A DNA stretch of 64,000 bases from Bacteroidales bacterium. GTDB lineage: Bacteria; Bacteroidota; Bacteroidia; Bacteroidales; Lentimicrobiaceae. The translations under genes were made by a program, and so were the position numbers. The DNA is taken from the NCBI GenBank assembly GCA_016705005.1, contig JADIZB010000009.1, positions 1 to 64,000 on the forward strand, written 5' to 3'. Below, in pieces: positions 45,445-55,027 of the stretch (positions within the stretch are counted from its first letter, which is position 1; the number at the start of each line of letters is the position of its first letter). Below the pieces are notes generated by a model. The model was not told the DNA's origin, searched no databases, and saw nothing but the letters and a program-made list of their open reading frames with translations.

Positions 45445-46869
45445 TCAAGGCAGATTAGCAACGGCGGTTTGAATCATCTCAATCATAAAGGCCGGAGGAT
45501 TGAAGCCAAGCCACAGAACCATAAAGAGTAGAAAAAACTGGCTGAGTGATTCTACCGGCCTGATCCTGACAAATTTTGATTCATCGAAGGCAACCGGTTT
45601 GGTGAACAGAATCCTGAACACATTCTTGCCGAATGCCCAGATGATAAAGGTGAGTAACAGGAGCACCACCACAAGCAGCCAGAGCTGGCGGGCCTCAAAC
45701 AGCGAACGGAAGATCAGGAATTCACTGATAAACATCCCGGAAGGAGGCATGGCAGTGACCGTGAAGAATGCAAGCAGCAACACGATGGCTCCGGTGGGAT
45801 TCAGGCGAAAATATCCGCCCATCTGGTAGATATTTTTGCTGTTGAATGTACGGTTTAACTGGCCGAACTGTAAAAAGAGCGCCGGTTTGGCAAATGAATG
45901 CAATACCAGGTGCAGAATCGCGGCATAAGCACCGATTCCCCCGGCAGCCAGGCCCAGAATGACCAGGCCCATATGTTCAACGCTGGAGTATGCCATCAGG
46001 CGTTTGAAGTTCTTGACTTTAAGCATGTAAACCGTGGCAACAAACACGGAAGCCAGGCCGGAAATGATCATCACATTGTTGCTCCAGCCATGGATGGAGG
46101 TATGGCTGATAATTTCATAAAACCTGAAAATCCCCAGAAACCCGATGTTCATCAGGACACTGCTGAACAGCGCACCGGCCGGGTGGGGGGCCTTGTCCTT
46201 GGCATCGATTCCGGCTGTGTACATCGGAACAAGCCCTGCCTTGGAGGTAAATCCGGTGAAAATAAACAGGAAGGCCAGCTTTAACCAGAAAACATTGAGC
46301 AGAGGTGCATTCTGCATCAGGCTTACATAGGTGAGATCTTTCAGTCCTTCCTGCTGAATGGCAATACTCAGGAACAGGATTCCGATAAAGACCAGGGTAA
46401 TGCTGATCGAACAAACAAAGATATACTTCCAGGTTCCTTCCAGTGTCAGGATATTACGCCGGTGATAGATCAGGGCAGATGCACTCAGGGTTGTCAACTC
46501 AACAAAGACCCAGGTTATTCCAATGTGATTGGAAACATAGGCAGCACTCAACGCAGTTATCAGGATAACAATAGCAGAATAATACATGCCCTGTTCGCGG
46601 GGCAGGTAGGGATGATGCACAAAATAAAGGTAACTGTGCAGCAATACCGGTATGGTGACGATACTTAGAACTATCAGGAAAAGTGTTCCCAACGCATCGG
46701 GTGTAAAATACTCCAGGTCGGCAATATTCTGGTGGGTAAAAGCATAAACAGCATATCCCACCTGCAACAATCCAAAGACGCCCAACAACACATATTTCAG
46801 TCCGGCATGCCTGATCAGGAAGAGCAGCAGGGCAATGACCAAAGCCGATGAAAGATAAATTCCAATCAT
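45445..46869 (-). CDS. Ehr membrane subunit, HyfF/Mrp antiporter-like
   Basis: The 474-residue protein is an antiporter-like subunit with about 14 helices. It keeps the charged residues that pump ions in this family: Glu in WVFVELTTLSA (~127), Lys in FTGFTSKAGLVP (~213), and the lysine/histidine line VKNFKRLMAYSSVEHMG (~285). It lies between the HyfE-like and large-subunit genes, with which it is tightly packed. Confidence 0.88.
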   Translation of the reverse strand: MIGIYLSSALVIALLLFLIRHAGLKYVLLGVFGLLQVGYAVYAFTHQNIADLEYFTPDALGTLFLIVLSIVTIPVLLHSYLYFVHHPYLPREQGMYYSAIVILITALSAAYVSNHIGITWVFVELTTLSASALIYHRRNILTLEGTWKYIFVCSISITLVFIGILFLSIAIQQEGLKDLTYVSLMQNAPLLNVFWLKLAFLFIFTGFTSKAGLVPMYTAGIDAKDKAPHPAGALFSSVLMNIGFLGIFRFYEIISHTSIHGWSNNVMIISGLASVFVATVYMLKVKNFKRLMAYSSVEHMGLVILGLAAGGIGAYAAILHLVLHSFAKPALFLQFGQLNRTFNSKNIYQMGGYFRLNPTGAIVLLLAFFTVTAMPPSGMFISEFLIFRSLFEARQLWLLVVVLLLLTFIIWAFGKNVFRILFTKPVAFDESKFVRIRPVESLSQFFLLFMVLWLGFNPPAFMIEMIQTAVANLP

Positions 46870-46880
46870 AGTTCTGTTTT

Positions 46881-47510
46881 TTAGTCCTTTAAACTACTGA
46901 GTGATTCAACATCCTGTTCTTTAATCACATCTCCGATTTTATTGACGAAGATACCCAGCAGCAACACACTCACAAAAATATCGAGGAGGATTCCGGTGTT
47001 CACAAGCATGGGCATTTCATTTCCCACTGCCAGTGAAAGCACAAAAACACCATTTTCGATGATCAGAAAACCCATCACATGCGTAATCACCTTCCGGCGG
47101 CTGGCAATGATGTATAGTCCGGTAAAAAGCGATGAAAGCGCAATGACGAAAAACATTTTCTCGAGGTGTTCATCGTGAACGGTATTGGACAATAAAAACG
47201 ATCCAATGATAATTGCAGTGATGATAACCACTGAAACGAAATTGGATACATAGGGTTCGGCTTCCCGCTTGATCTGGTTCCGTTTGATGACCCTTCTGAG
47301 AAAGATCGGGATAGCAATTGTTTTGAAAATTATTGTCTCAAGCAATACAAAAACCAGGTTTATGGTATTGATTTCGATCAACTGGATAAAGGCAATTCCA
47401 AAGAGAAGTACTCCCTGGAATGCCAGCACTGAAATATAGGTAAACAACCTGTTGGCCACCCCGATGTAGATCAGGGTAATGGCAAACAGGATCAAAAGTA
47501 TATCCGACAT
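46881..47510 (-). CDS. Ehr membrane subunit, HyfE-like
   Basis: The 209-residue product has about six membrane helices and matches HyfE, which combines a NuoK-like part (VMGFLIIENGVFVLSLAVG with the conserved Glu near 152) with extra N-terminal helices. It lies 11 bp before the HyfF-like gene and 17 bp after the HyfC-like gene. Confidence 0.85.
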   Translation of the reverse strand: MSDILLILFAITLIYIGVANRLFTYISVLAFQGVLLFGIAFIQLIEINTINLVFVLLETIIFKTIAIPIFLRRVIKRNQIKREAEPYVSNFVSVVIITAIIIGSFLLSNTVHDEHLEKMFFVIALSSLFTGLYIIASRRKVITHVMGFLIIENGVFVLSLAVGNEMPMLVNTGILLDIFVSVLLLGIFVNKIGDVIKEQDVESLSSLKD

Positions 47511-47527
47511 AATTGATAATTTTCAGG

Positions 47528-48436
47528 TTAAACAATTTTTCCCAGCATCAGCAACACACCCAGAAAGATAAAAAGGGCAATCGAGGTAATCATCAGAATA
47601 AACTGTGGATTGTGGTTCATCCTGAAGCGTGCCCAGAAGGACTCGATCACTCCGATTATCAGGGCAAACAGAAACTGCACCCCGATAAAGATGGGAATGG
47701 AATAATAAATTTCATAGCCGCGGGTAAGAAACATATTGGCGACGAGTGCGCCGTACATGGCAAACTTCAGGTTGGTTGTCTGAAGAATCAATCCCAGGTC
47801 GAAGCCACTGTTGTCGAGGATCATCACTTCGTGCACCATGGTAAGTTCAAGGTGGGTTTTGGGATCGTCAACGGGCATCCGGCTGTTTTCGATCAGGGCG
47901 ATGGCCAGCAATACAAGTGAGGCAAGGGCACCAATGGCGTATGAAATCTGGGAAGTAAAATGAAGGGTTCCGAAAATATCAGCAAATGAAGTCTGACCGG
48001 TAAGCAGTGCGAAAGAGCCCATCAAAAGGAAGAAGGCCGGTTCGGCGAGCAAAGAATACAGCGCTTCGCGGCTGGCACCCATACCTTCGAAGCTGCTTCC
48101 TGTATCGAGTGCTCCGATGATACTGAAGAACTTACCCAGGGCAAGGACATAGGCAAAGAAAACAAAATCGCCTTCAAATGAAAACAGACCGGGTTGATTG
48201 CCAAAGGGGATAAACAGTATGGCCATGATAACCGATGCAAAATAGACCGTTGGAGCGAGTTTAAAAACAAAACCGGAGGTTTCACTGTAAACACTTCCTT
48301 TTCTGAACAACCGCCAGATGTCTTTCATTGGCTGAAAGATGCCCGGTCCCATGCGCCCGGATAATAGGCTCTTCGTTCGGATAATGATTCCCGTAAAAAA
48401 GAAACTGGCCACAACAATCAGTATCAGACTTAACAT
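47528..48436 (-). CDS. Ehr membrane subunit, HyfC/NuoH-like
   Basis: The 302-residue product has about eight helices and the NuoH/HyfC loop signatures: LLSGRMGPGIFQPMKDIWRL near residue 28 and a second acidic loop, NSRMPVDDPKTHLELTMVHE near residue 188, which in this family lines the quinone/ion path and contacts the small subunit. All key acidic residues seem present. Confidence 0.9.
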   Translation of the reverse strand: MLSLILIVVASFFFTGIIIRTKSLLSGRMGPGIFQPMKDIWRLFRKGSVYSETSGFVFKLAPTVYFASVIMAILFIPFGNQPGLFSFEGDFVFFAYVLALGKFFSIIGALDTGSSFEGMGASREALYSLLAEPAFFLLMGSFALLTGQTSFADIFGTLHFTSQISYAIGALASLVLLAIALIENSRMPVDDPKTHLELTMVHEVMILDNSGFDLGLILQTTNLKFAMYGALVANMFLTRGYEIYYSIPIFIGVQFLFALIIGVIESFWARFRMNHNPQFILMITSIALFIFLGVLLMLGKIV

Positions 48437-48445
48437 AGTTGTTGA

Positions 48446-50467
48446 TTATAATTGTTTTACAAGTTCAAAAAGAAACACCACAGCATCAACCAGAAGCGGG
48501 AACGCGATGATGATAAAAATAAAGATGACACCATACAACACGTAGAACTGAACGCTTCCGTTTTGCAGAAAATTGAATCTGCCGATAAACGCTTTTATCC
48601 TCCTGATCGGATGGTCGATCAATGCACTTTCGAGCAGGTCGTAAACATGGGTTGAAGAATGGCCTTTTTCAGGCACAATTCCGGAAATTACAGATTTATG
48701 CTTTTTGACCGAAAGAATGGGTTCGACCAGTTTACGATAGTTTCTCACGAAAGAGCTGGCTGTATACTGCAGCCGGGCATCACTGGTCTGGTAGCCGCAA
48801 CCCCATGTAGGGCCGGCAACGGTTGACGAAGAAGCAGTCAACCGCTTTCTGGCAAACCAGATGACCGCCACCAGCAGGATAAATCCCCAGGTAGCCCAGG
48901 TTAAATTCTGAATGGTTGAACTGACCGTCAGTTGTGCTCCGTTCACAAACACCTCTCCTGTAAATTGCTGAACCGGTGAACGGAGAAATTCTATAAAGAA
49001 CTGAGGGAACAAACCAATTGCAGCAATCATGGCGACCACTGCAACCATTGGAATCAGTTTACCAGGCTCTGCTTCAGCCGCATGGTGCCTGTATTCATGG
49101 CGTGCTGTACCCAGAAAAATAATTCCGAATGCTTTGGTAAAACAAAGAATTGCCAGGCCACCGATCAACACCAGACCCAGTGCAGACAAGATTATCAAGG
49201 CTGTAAACTCAAACTGACCGGAATGAATGGCCTCAAAAAGGCCCAGATAAATCAGGAACTCACTTACAAAGCCGTTAAACGGGGGTAATCCGCAAATGGC
49301 CAGGGCAGCAATTAAAAACAGTATCGCTGTGCGTGGCATTTGTTTCATCAATCCTCCCATGCCATCGATGTTCAATGTATGTATGGCCTGATAAATATTT
49401 CCGGAGCCGTAAAACAACAAAGATTTGAATAGAGAGTGGTTGAGTACATGCAGCAACCCGCCAGCAAATCCTGCAAAAGCGAGAAAAGAATTCCCGATAC
49501 CGACACCAATTGCTCCCAATCCAATGCCCATTCCGATGATTCCGATATTTTCGATGCTGTGGTATGCCAGCAACCGTTTCAGGTTGTGTTGTACAATGGC
49601 CAGCATCACCCCGTAAAGTCCCGAAAAAATTGAAACCACCAGCACAATGGTACCAATAACCATGAAATTTGTATTTTCAAGTAATATTACGCGCATTATG
49701 CCATAAATACCGGTTTTGATAATTACCCCTGACATCATTCCGGAAATATGGGCCGGCGCTGCCGGATGCGCGTATGGGAGCCATGTGTGAAAGGGAACAA
49801 AACCGGCCTTAATTCCGAACCCGATAAAAAAGATTACAAAAAGCAGTATTCCGGCAGCTGGTGATGCTTGCCGGGCATAATCCGTTATCGCACTGAAGTC
49901 ATAGGTATGCTGTATTCCGGAAATCCAGAGAAACCCGATCATAAGAAAAACAATACTCACATGTGACTGGATCAGGTAATTGATGCCGGCCTTGAGGGTT
50001 TCGATTTTCCAGTGTTCGAAAATCACCAGCAGAAATGCAGAAATGGCCATCACTTCCCAAACCACCAGAAACGCAAGGCTGTTATGAACCATGTATACAC
50101 CAAGCATGGCCGAATGGTTTACTAAATAACTGATCCAGTGAAGGTTCAGGTTTGCTTTCATCCCATGATAAGCCTTCATGTAAGAACGGCCATAAAAAAC
50201 AGCCGTCAGGACTGTAAAATTCATCAGCAGAATAAACCAGGCAGCAAGTGCATCAACTGTAATCCTTACATCTCCGAAAATCTGGCCTCCATAGTAAGTA
50301 TATCCGAATCCATTTCCCTGCAAAGCCTGCACTGCAATAAAAGAACTCACCAAAGCACTGAGTAACACGCCGGTAGCCGCAATCCATGCCTTGACCCTTT
50401 CGCCCGAAGCCACCAGGGCAAAAGCAGCAACCAACGGAATGAAAATCAGCAAAACAAAGGGCAACAT
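48446..50467 (-). CDS. Ehr membrane subunit, HyfB-like (second copy)
   Basis: The 673-residue antiporter-like subunit has about 16 helices. The pumping residues appear intact (WEVMAISAFLLVIFEHW; GFGIKAGFVPFHTWLPYAHP; HNLKRLLAYHSIENIG). Its C-terminus has the HyfB tail TWGCGYQTSDARLQYTASSF. I chose ATG 50467, two bases after the upstream stop, over TTG 50473. It is a paralog of the next upstream gene. Confidence 0.88.
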   Translation of the reverse strand: MLPFVLLIFIPLVAAFALVASGERVKAWIAATGVLLSALVSSFIAVQALQGNGFGYTYYGGQIFGDVRITVDALAAWFILLMNFTVLTAVFYGRSYMKAYHGMKANLNLHWISYLVNHSAMLGVYMVHNSLAFLVVWEVMAISAFLLVIFEHWKIETLKAGINYLIQSHVSIVFLMIGFLWISGIQHTYDFSAITDYARQASPAAGILLFVIFFIGFGIKAGFVPFHTWLPYAHPAAPAHISGMMSGVIIKTGIYGIMRVILLENTNFMVIGTIVLVVSIFSGLYGVMLAIVQHNLKRLLAYHSIENIGIIGMGIGLGAIGVGIGNSFLAFAGFAGGLLHVLNHSLFKSLLFYGSGNIYQAIHTLNIDGMGGLMKQMPRTAILFLIAALAICGLPPFNGFVSEFLIYLGLFEAIHSGQFEFTALIILSALGLVLIGGLAILCFTKAFGIIFLGTARHEYRHHAAEAEPGKLIPMVAVVAMIAAIGLFPQFFIEFLRSPVQQFTGEVFVNGAQLTVSSTIQNLTWATWGFILLVAVIWFARKRLTASSSTVAGPTWGCGYQTSDARLQYTASSFVRNYRKLVEPILSVKKHKSVISGIVPEKGHSSTHVYDLLESALIDHPIRRIKAFIGRFNFLQNGSVQFYVLYGVIFIFIIIAFPLLVDAVVFLFELVKQL

Positions 50468-50469
50468 GA

Positions 50470-52470
50470 TCAAAACAGATTTAGGACAGACCCTGCAAGT
50501 ACCAGTAAAATAAAGAAAAAGCCGTAGAGTATATAAGTCTGTATCCGTCCATTGTGGATGAAAAGAAACAGGTTAAAGAAGCTCAGCAATGATCGCAGAG
50601 CCTTGTCGATGATGATGGTCTCAAAAAATTCGTTGTACCGCGCTATATAGGTTCGTTTCTTCGGGAAAATATTACCTGCGGAAATTTCTTTATACTTTTT
50701 TTCTTCGATGGCAACCATGCTGAACAGCTTTGCCAGGCTCTTTGAGAAGGATTTTCCGGTGTATTGCATGCCAGCCTCCGGTGCTACATAGCCACAGCCC
50801 CATGTTGGTGAAACATCCACCCTCGCATCATGGGTGAAAAACCTTTTCAGCAGTAGAATTGCAATAACCAGCAGGATAAAGAATCCGGAAGCTAATCCGA
50901 CCAGATTAAGTTGTGTAAAAACAGAAACATCAGATTCGATGCTTACACCCGGCTGACCCAACGGAATCAGAGCTGACATCAGGGGCCGGAGTAGCAGTCC
51001 GGGAGCCAATCCAATCGCAACGATCAGGGCCAGAATCAGTATCACAGGGGCCTGCATCAGTCCTGAGACTTCCACAGGCTGATCTGCCGGTTGCCTGCGT
51101 GGATTACCAAGGAATACAATGCCGAAGGTTTTGGTAAAGGTGATGAGCGAAAGTCCGCCAGCCATCGCCAGTCCGGCAATGCTAAGAATCATGAGTGTGC
51201 TGATCTCAGGGGATGAACTCTTTATCCCTTCAATGAGTCCTGAATAAATTAAAAATTCCGAAACAAATCCGTTGAAAGGCGGCAATCCCCCGATGGCCAG
51301 GGCACCGACAAGGAAAGCCACAGCGGTGAATGGCATTTGTCTGATCAACCCACCCAGATGTTCCATGTTGCGGGTGTGTGTCATTTTGTAGATATTGCCG
51401 GCGGTAAAGAAGAGCAGTGATTTGAACAGTGAATGATTCAAAGTATGCAACAACGCTCCGCCAAATCCGGCCAGCATAATATAGGGGTTACCGGTGGATT
51501 TACCGACCATTCCGACACCGATACCAATGCCGATGATTCCGATGTTTTCGATGGTACAAAAGGCCAGCATCTTCTTGATGTCGCGATGCACTGAGGCGTT
51601 TAGTATTCCGTAAAGCGCTGAAAATACAGATATTGTCAGAATAATTTCACCAATAAGCAACAAACTCGCCGTACTCAGGTAACTGACGATCCTGAGAATG
51701 CCATAGATGCCCATTTTCACGATCACGCCCGACATAACACCCGATACATGAGAAGGGGCAGCAGGATGGGCATATGGGAGCCAGGTATGAAAAGGAATGA
51801 AGCCGGCCTTAATTCCAAATCCTGCAAAAAAGAGGAAAAAGAGCAGTAAGGAGGGGTTGTTGTCGAAAAAGAGAGCAATTTCCCTGAAATCGAATGATTG
51901 CCGGCTGGCATAAATCCAGATAAATGCCACTGTCAGCAAAGCTACTCCCAGGTGCATCTGTATAAGATAATTGATGCCTGCTTTTAGGGTATCGGCTTTC
52001 TGGTGTTCAAACATTACCAGCAACATCGAAGTTAACGACATGATTTCCCAAAAAATGAGAAAAGCCAGGCTATGCTGGACCATACAGACCCATACCATGG
52101 ACAGATGAAATATCACAAACAGGCTCCAGTGAAACGAAAGGTTCCGGGGCTGGTCCTGGTATCTTTTCATATACCCAACGCCATACAGGGCACCCATAAG
52201 TGAAGTAAAGTTCACAATCAGGATAAACCAGGCGGAAAGGCCATCAATGCGAAGTGGTATTTCACCAAAGAACCGTCCGGCATACAAAAAAGTCTCAATC
52301 CCGTTGGATTCTATTGCCATGATGGCAATTGCACTTGTTATAATGCTGCTGACGAGAATGGTTAAAGTAGCAAACCAGGATTTCAGGCGGACTTTCAGAA
52401 CCGGAATTGTCACGATTGCTGTAATCGCGACGAGCCATGTAGAAGATAGCCATCCGGATATTTCCATCAT
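50470..52470 (-). CDS. Ehr membrane subunit, HyfB-like (first copy)
   Basis: The 666-residue product aligns along its full length with the following gene: WEIMSLTSMLLVMFEHQ, GFGIKAGFIPFHTWLPYAHP, HRDIKKMLAFCTIENIG and TWGCGYVAPEAGMQYTGKSF. It opens the seven-gene minus-strand cluster and carries the pumping Glu and Lys residues. Two HyfB-type subunits plus one HyfF-type subunit give three antiporter-like modules. Confidence 0.88.
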   Translation of the reverse strand: MMEISGWLSSTWLVAITAIVTIPVLKVRLKSWFATLTILVSSIITSAIAIMAIESNGIETFLYAGRFFGEIPLRIDGLSAWFILIVNFTSLMGALYGVGYMKRYQDQPRNLSFHWSLFVIFHLSMVWVCMVQHSLAFLIFWEIMSLTSMLLVMFEHQKADTLKAGINYLIQMHLGVALLTVAFIWIYASRQSFDFREIALFFDNNPSLLLFFLFFAGFGIKAGFIPFHTWLPYAHPAAPSHVSGVMSGVIVKMGIYGILRIVSYLSTASLLLIGEIILTISVFSALYGILNASVHRDIKKMLAFCTIENIGIIGIGIGVGMVGKSTGNPYIMLAGFGGALLHTLNHSLFKSLLFFTAGNIYKMTHTRNMEHLGGLIRQMPFTAVAFLVGALAIGGLPPFNGFVSEFLIYSGLIEGIKSSSPEISTLMILSIAGLAMAGGLSLITFTKTFGIVFLGNPRRQPADQPVEVSGLMQAPVILILALIVAIGLAPGLLLRPLMSALIPLGQPGVSIESDVSVFTQLNLVGLASGFFILLVIAILLLKRFFTHDARVDVSPTWGCGYVAPEAGMQYTGKSFSKSLAKLFSMVAIEEKKYKEISAGNIFPKKRTYIARYNEFFETIIIDKALRSLLSFFNLFLFIHNGRIQTYILYGFFFILLVLAGSVLNLF

Positions 52471-52602
52471 TCGTCGGTTAAAGATTCAAATCAACGCCAA
52501 AGATAGGTAAAAGTATCGGTCAAACAGGAAAAGAAGGGATAGAAGCAAGCATATTGGTTACAATCATTTATCAATACAACTGACAAAAAATTCAAAAACA
52601 TA

Positions 52603-52633
52603 TTGCCTGATTTAAAATGTTTCACTATCTTAG
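52603..52633 (+). promoter_or_regulatory. Probable promoter of the PAS kinase gene
   Basis: TTG at 52603-52605, 20 bp, then TATCTTAG at 52626-52633 (TAnnTTTG with one mismatch). The start codon is 88 bp downstream. Confidence 0.45.
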
Positions 52634-52721
52634 CCTAGCCGGTTAAAACCAGCAAAACTTCAGCCTTATCCAGAATGCAAGAAACATCGCTCTTAGCAAT
52701 ACTCATTCTTAAAACCGGATC

Positions 52722-54623
52722 ATGGGCAAAACAAACAAAAAATTACCGGCTATAACCACAGAACTTGAAGATCTGAGGGCCCGGGTAAATGACCTTACCG
52801 GAAAGCCCGGATCAGATTCCAATGCCAGGACCATCATTGATGCTTCTTCTGATATTCTTCTCCTACTTGATAAGGACGGAACAATATTATTATGTAATCA
52901 GAAGCTGGCCTTGCAATTTCAACTTAAAGCGGGTGAACTTACAGGCAAATGCATTTTCGGTTTTATGCGGGATGACCTTTCATCAAAATGGGAAAAACTG
53001 CTTGGCGAAGTATTTGATTCAGGGAAGCCGGCAACCGGGGAAGCTGAAAGGCATGGCAGGATATACAGTTATACATTCTTTCCGGTAAAGGACGATAACG
53101 AAATTGTTCAAAAGGTTGCCATATATGCCTACGACAGCACAGAACAGGTGGCTGCCCGGAAAGCTCTCATTGAAAATGAGGAAATTTTTAAAAGTTTTAT
53201 TGAATACAGTCCCATCTACGTTTTTTTAAAAGATGAACACATCAGACCGGTGCGGCTAAGCCGGAATTATGAAACAATGATGGGTATGCCGCTTTACAAG
53301 ATCATCGGTAAAACAATGAATGAATTGTTTCCATCAGAACTGGCAAAAAATATGGTTGCCGATGACCTGAAGGTCCTCCATGAAGGAAAACCGATCAAAG
53401 TAACTGAAGAGTTTCAGGGAAGATCCTATTCAACCATAAAATTTCCGGTATATATTGAGGGTTGTCCGAAATATCTTGCAGGATATACCATTGATATTAC
53501 TGAACAGATTATTGCTGAAAAGTCATTGCGTGAGAGCGAAGAACGTTTCAGGAAAGTATATGCAGAAGGCACCATGCCCATAGCCATGCTGGATGGTAAT
53601 TTCCTGTTTATCAATGCCAACCAGGTTTTTCAATCAACATTTGGTTACTCTGAAAATGAGTTAAAAAAAATGACTTTCAAAGAGCTAACCCATCCTGACC
53701 ATCTTATAAATGATATGGAAAATCTGAATCTTCTTATTCACGGAGATATCAGCGTTTACCGCACCGAGAAACGATATTTCACCAAACAGGGAAATATTGT
53801 CTGGGGAAATGTCCAGGTCAGTATTGTGCATGATACACACGATAAATTTCTCTATTTCCTTGTGATGATTGATAATATCACAGGATATAAAGAAGCGGAA
53901 GCCGAAATCAGAAATAAAAATGACCAGTTAGAACAGATTAATGCGGAAAAGGATAAATTCTTCTCAATCATAGCCCATGATCTGAGAAGCCCCTTTAATT
54001 CATTTCTCGGGCTAACTGAGATGATGGCAGAAGATCTCTATTCAATGACACTGGAAGAGATTCAGCAGATTGCCACCGATATGAAAAATTCGGCCGAGAA
54101 TCTATACCGCTTGCTGGAAAACCTCCTTGAATGGTCGATGATTCAACGCGACATAATTCCTTTTAACCCAATAATGGTGACACTTGACGCGGTGATAAAA
54201 GAAAACCTTGTTACACTTACTGAACCGATCCGTCTGAAATCGATCAAAATTCACGTTGAGATTCCGGAGGATATCACCTTTCTGGCAGATAAAAACATGA
54301 TAGCTACAATTTTCAGAAATCTTCTGTCAAACGCAGTAAAATTTACCCCTAAAGGAGGCAGTGTAACTATTAAAGCAGAAAAATGCAACAATTCAACCCT
54401 GAAAATCTCTATTACTGACACCGGAATCGGAATGGAACAAGAGATGAAACAAACCCTGTTTAATCTTGGCAGTCACAACAACCGCCCCGGAACCAACGGT
54501 GAATTAAGTACCGGACTTGGATTACTGCTTTGCAAGGAATTTATTGAAAAACACGATGGAAACATTAGCGTTGAAAGTGAACCGGATAAAGGAAGTAGAT
54601 TTATCATTGTATTTCCGGTTTAA
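52722..54623 (+). CDS. PAS-domain sensor histidine kinase (soluble)
   Basis: The 633-residue protein has no membrane helix. Three PAS domains lie at about 35-150, 155-275 and 285-395, followed by HisKA with His419 (SIIAHDLRSPFN) and a HATPase domain (DTGIGMEQEM; STGLGLLLCKEFIEKH). There is no receiver domain and no regulator gene beside it, so it is an orphan kinase. The signal is unknown; PAS domains suggest small-molecule or redox input. Confidence 0.92.
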   Translation: MGKTNKKLPAITTELEDLRARVNDLTGKPGSDSNARTIIDASSDILLLLDKDGTILLCNQKLALQFQLKAGELTGKCIFGFMRDDLSSKWEKLLGEVFDSGKPATGEAERHGRIYSYTFFPVKDDNEIVQKVAIYAYDSTEQVAARKALIENEEIFKSFIEYSPIYVFLKDEHIRPVRLSRNYETMMGMPLYKIIGKTMNELFPSELAKNMVADDLKVLHEGKPIKVTEEFQGRSYSTIKFPVYIEGCPKYLAGYTIDITEQIIAEKSLRESEERFRKVYAEGTMPIAMLDGNFLFINANQVFQSTFGYSENELKKMTFKELTHPDHLINDMENLNLLIHGDISVYRTEKRYFTKQGNIVWGNVQVSIVHDTHDKFLYFLVMIDNITGYKEAEAEIRNKNDQLEQINAEKDKFFSIIAHDLRSPFNSFLGLTEMMAEDLYSMTLEEIQQIATDMKNSAENLYRLLENLLEWSMIQRDIIPFNPIMVTLDAVIKENLVTLTEPIRLKSIKIHVEIPEDITFLADKNMIATIFRNLLSNAVKFTPKGGSVTIKAEKCNNSTLKISITDTGIGMEQEMKQTLFNLGSHNNRPGTNGELSTGLGLLLCKEFIEKHDGNISVESEPDKGSRFIIVFPV

Positions 54624-55027
54624 ATTTGCCTGACATTTGAAACTGAACAATTACAGGAAACACACAACCTTCCGGTGCAATAAAATTCAGTATAAATTAA
54701 CAGACCGGGAAGGAAATTTTTTACCAAGGTGGCCAATTCTACAATCAAAAGATCAGAATCGCTGTTAATGAAAATATATCAGGAATGTAACCAGTGTTGG
54801 GTAAACATGTGCCTATTCACTGACCTGTCAGGAAACGAAAGGTAAACAGGAAATAAGGAATCTAAAACCCTGAAGTCAGGTATTTAGGAAAACCTGAATT
54901 ACAGCATTTTAAATTTGTCTGATCAGTTGTGAATCAGATTTAGCGGAACATGAATCCTATTTAATGACACATAGTTGATTATGCCGGATACTGGATTAAA
55001 AATTTTGTAGTCAATAGATAACAATAT
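54624..55027. other. Intergenic stretch, no gene
   Basis: About 400 bp between two kinase genes on the same strand. No open frame, terminator or structured RNA was recognised. Confidence 0.4.

Noticed and set aside
42805..52470. Calling the cluster a functional group 4 NiFe hydrogenase or NADH dehydrogenase
   Set aside because: The NiFe ligands and the proximal-cluster ligands are absent, and no NADH module (NuoE/F/G) is present.
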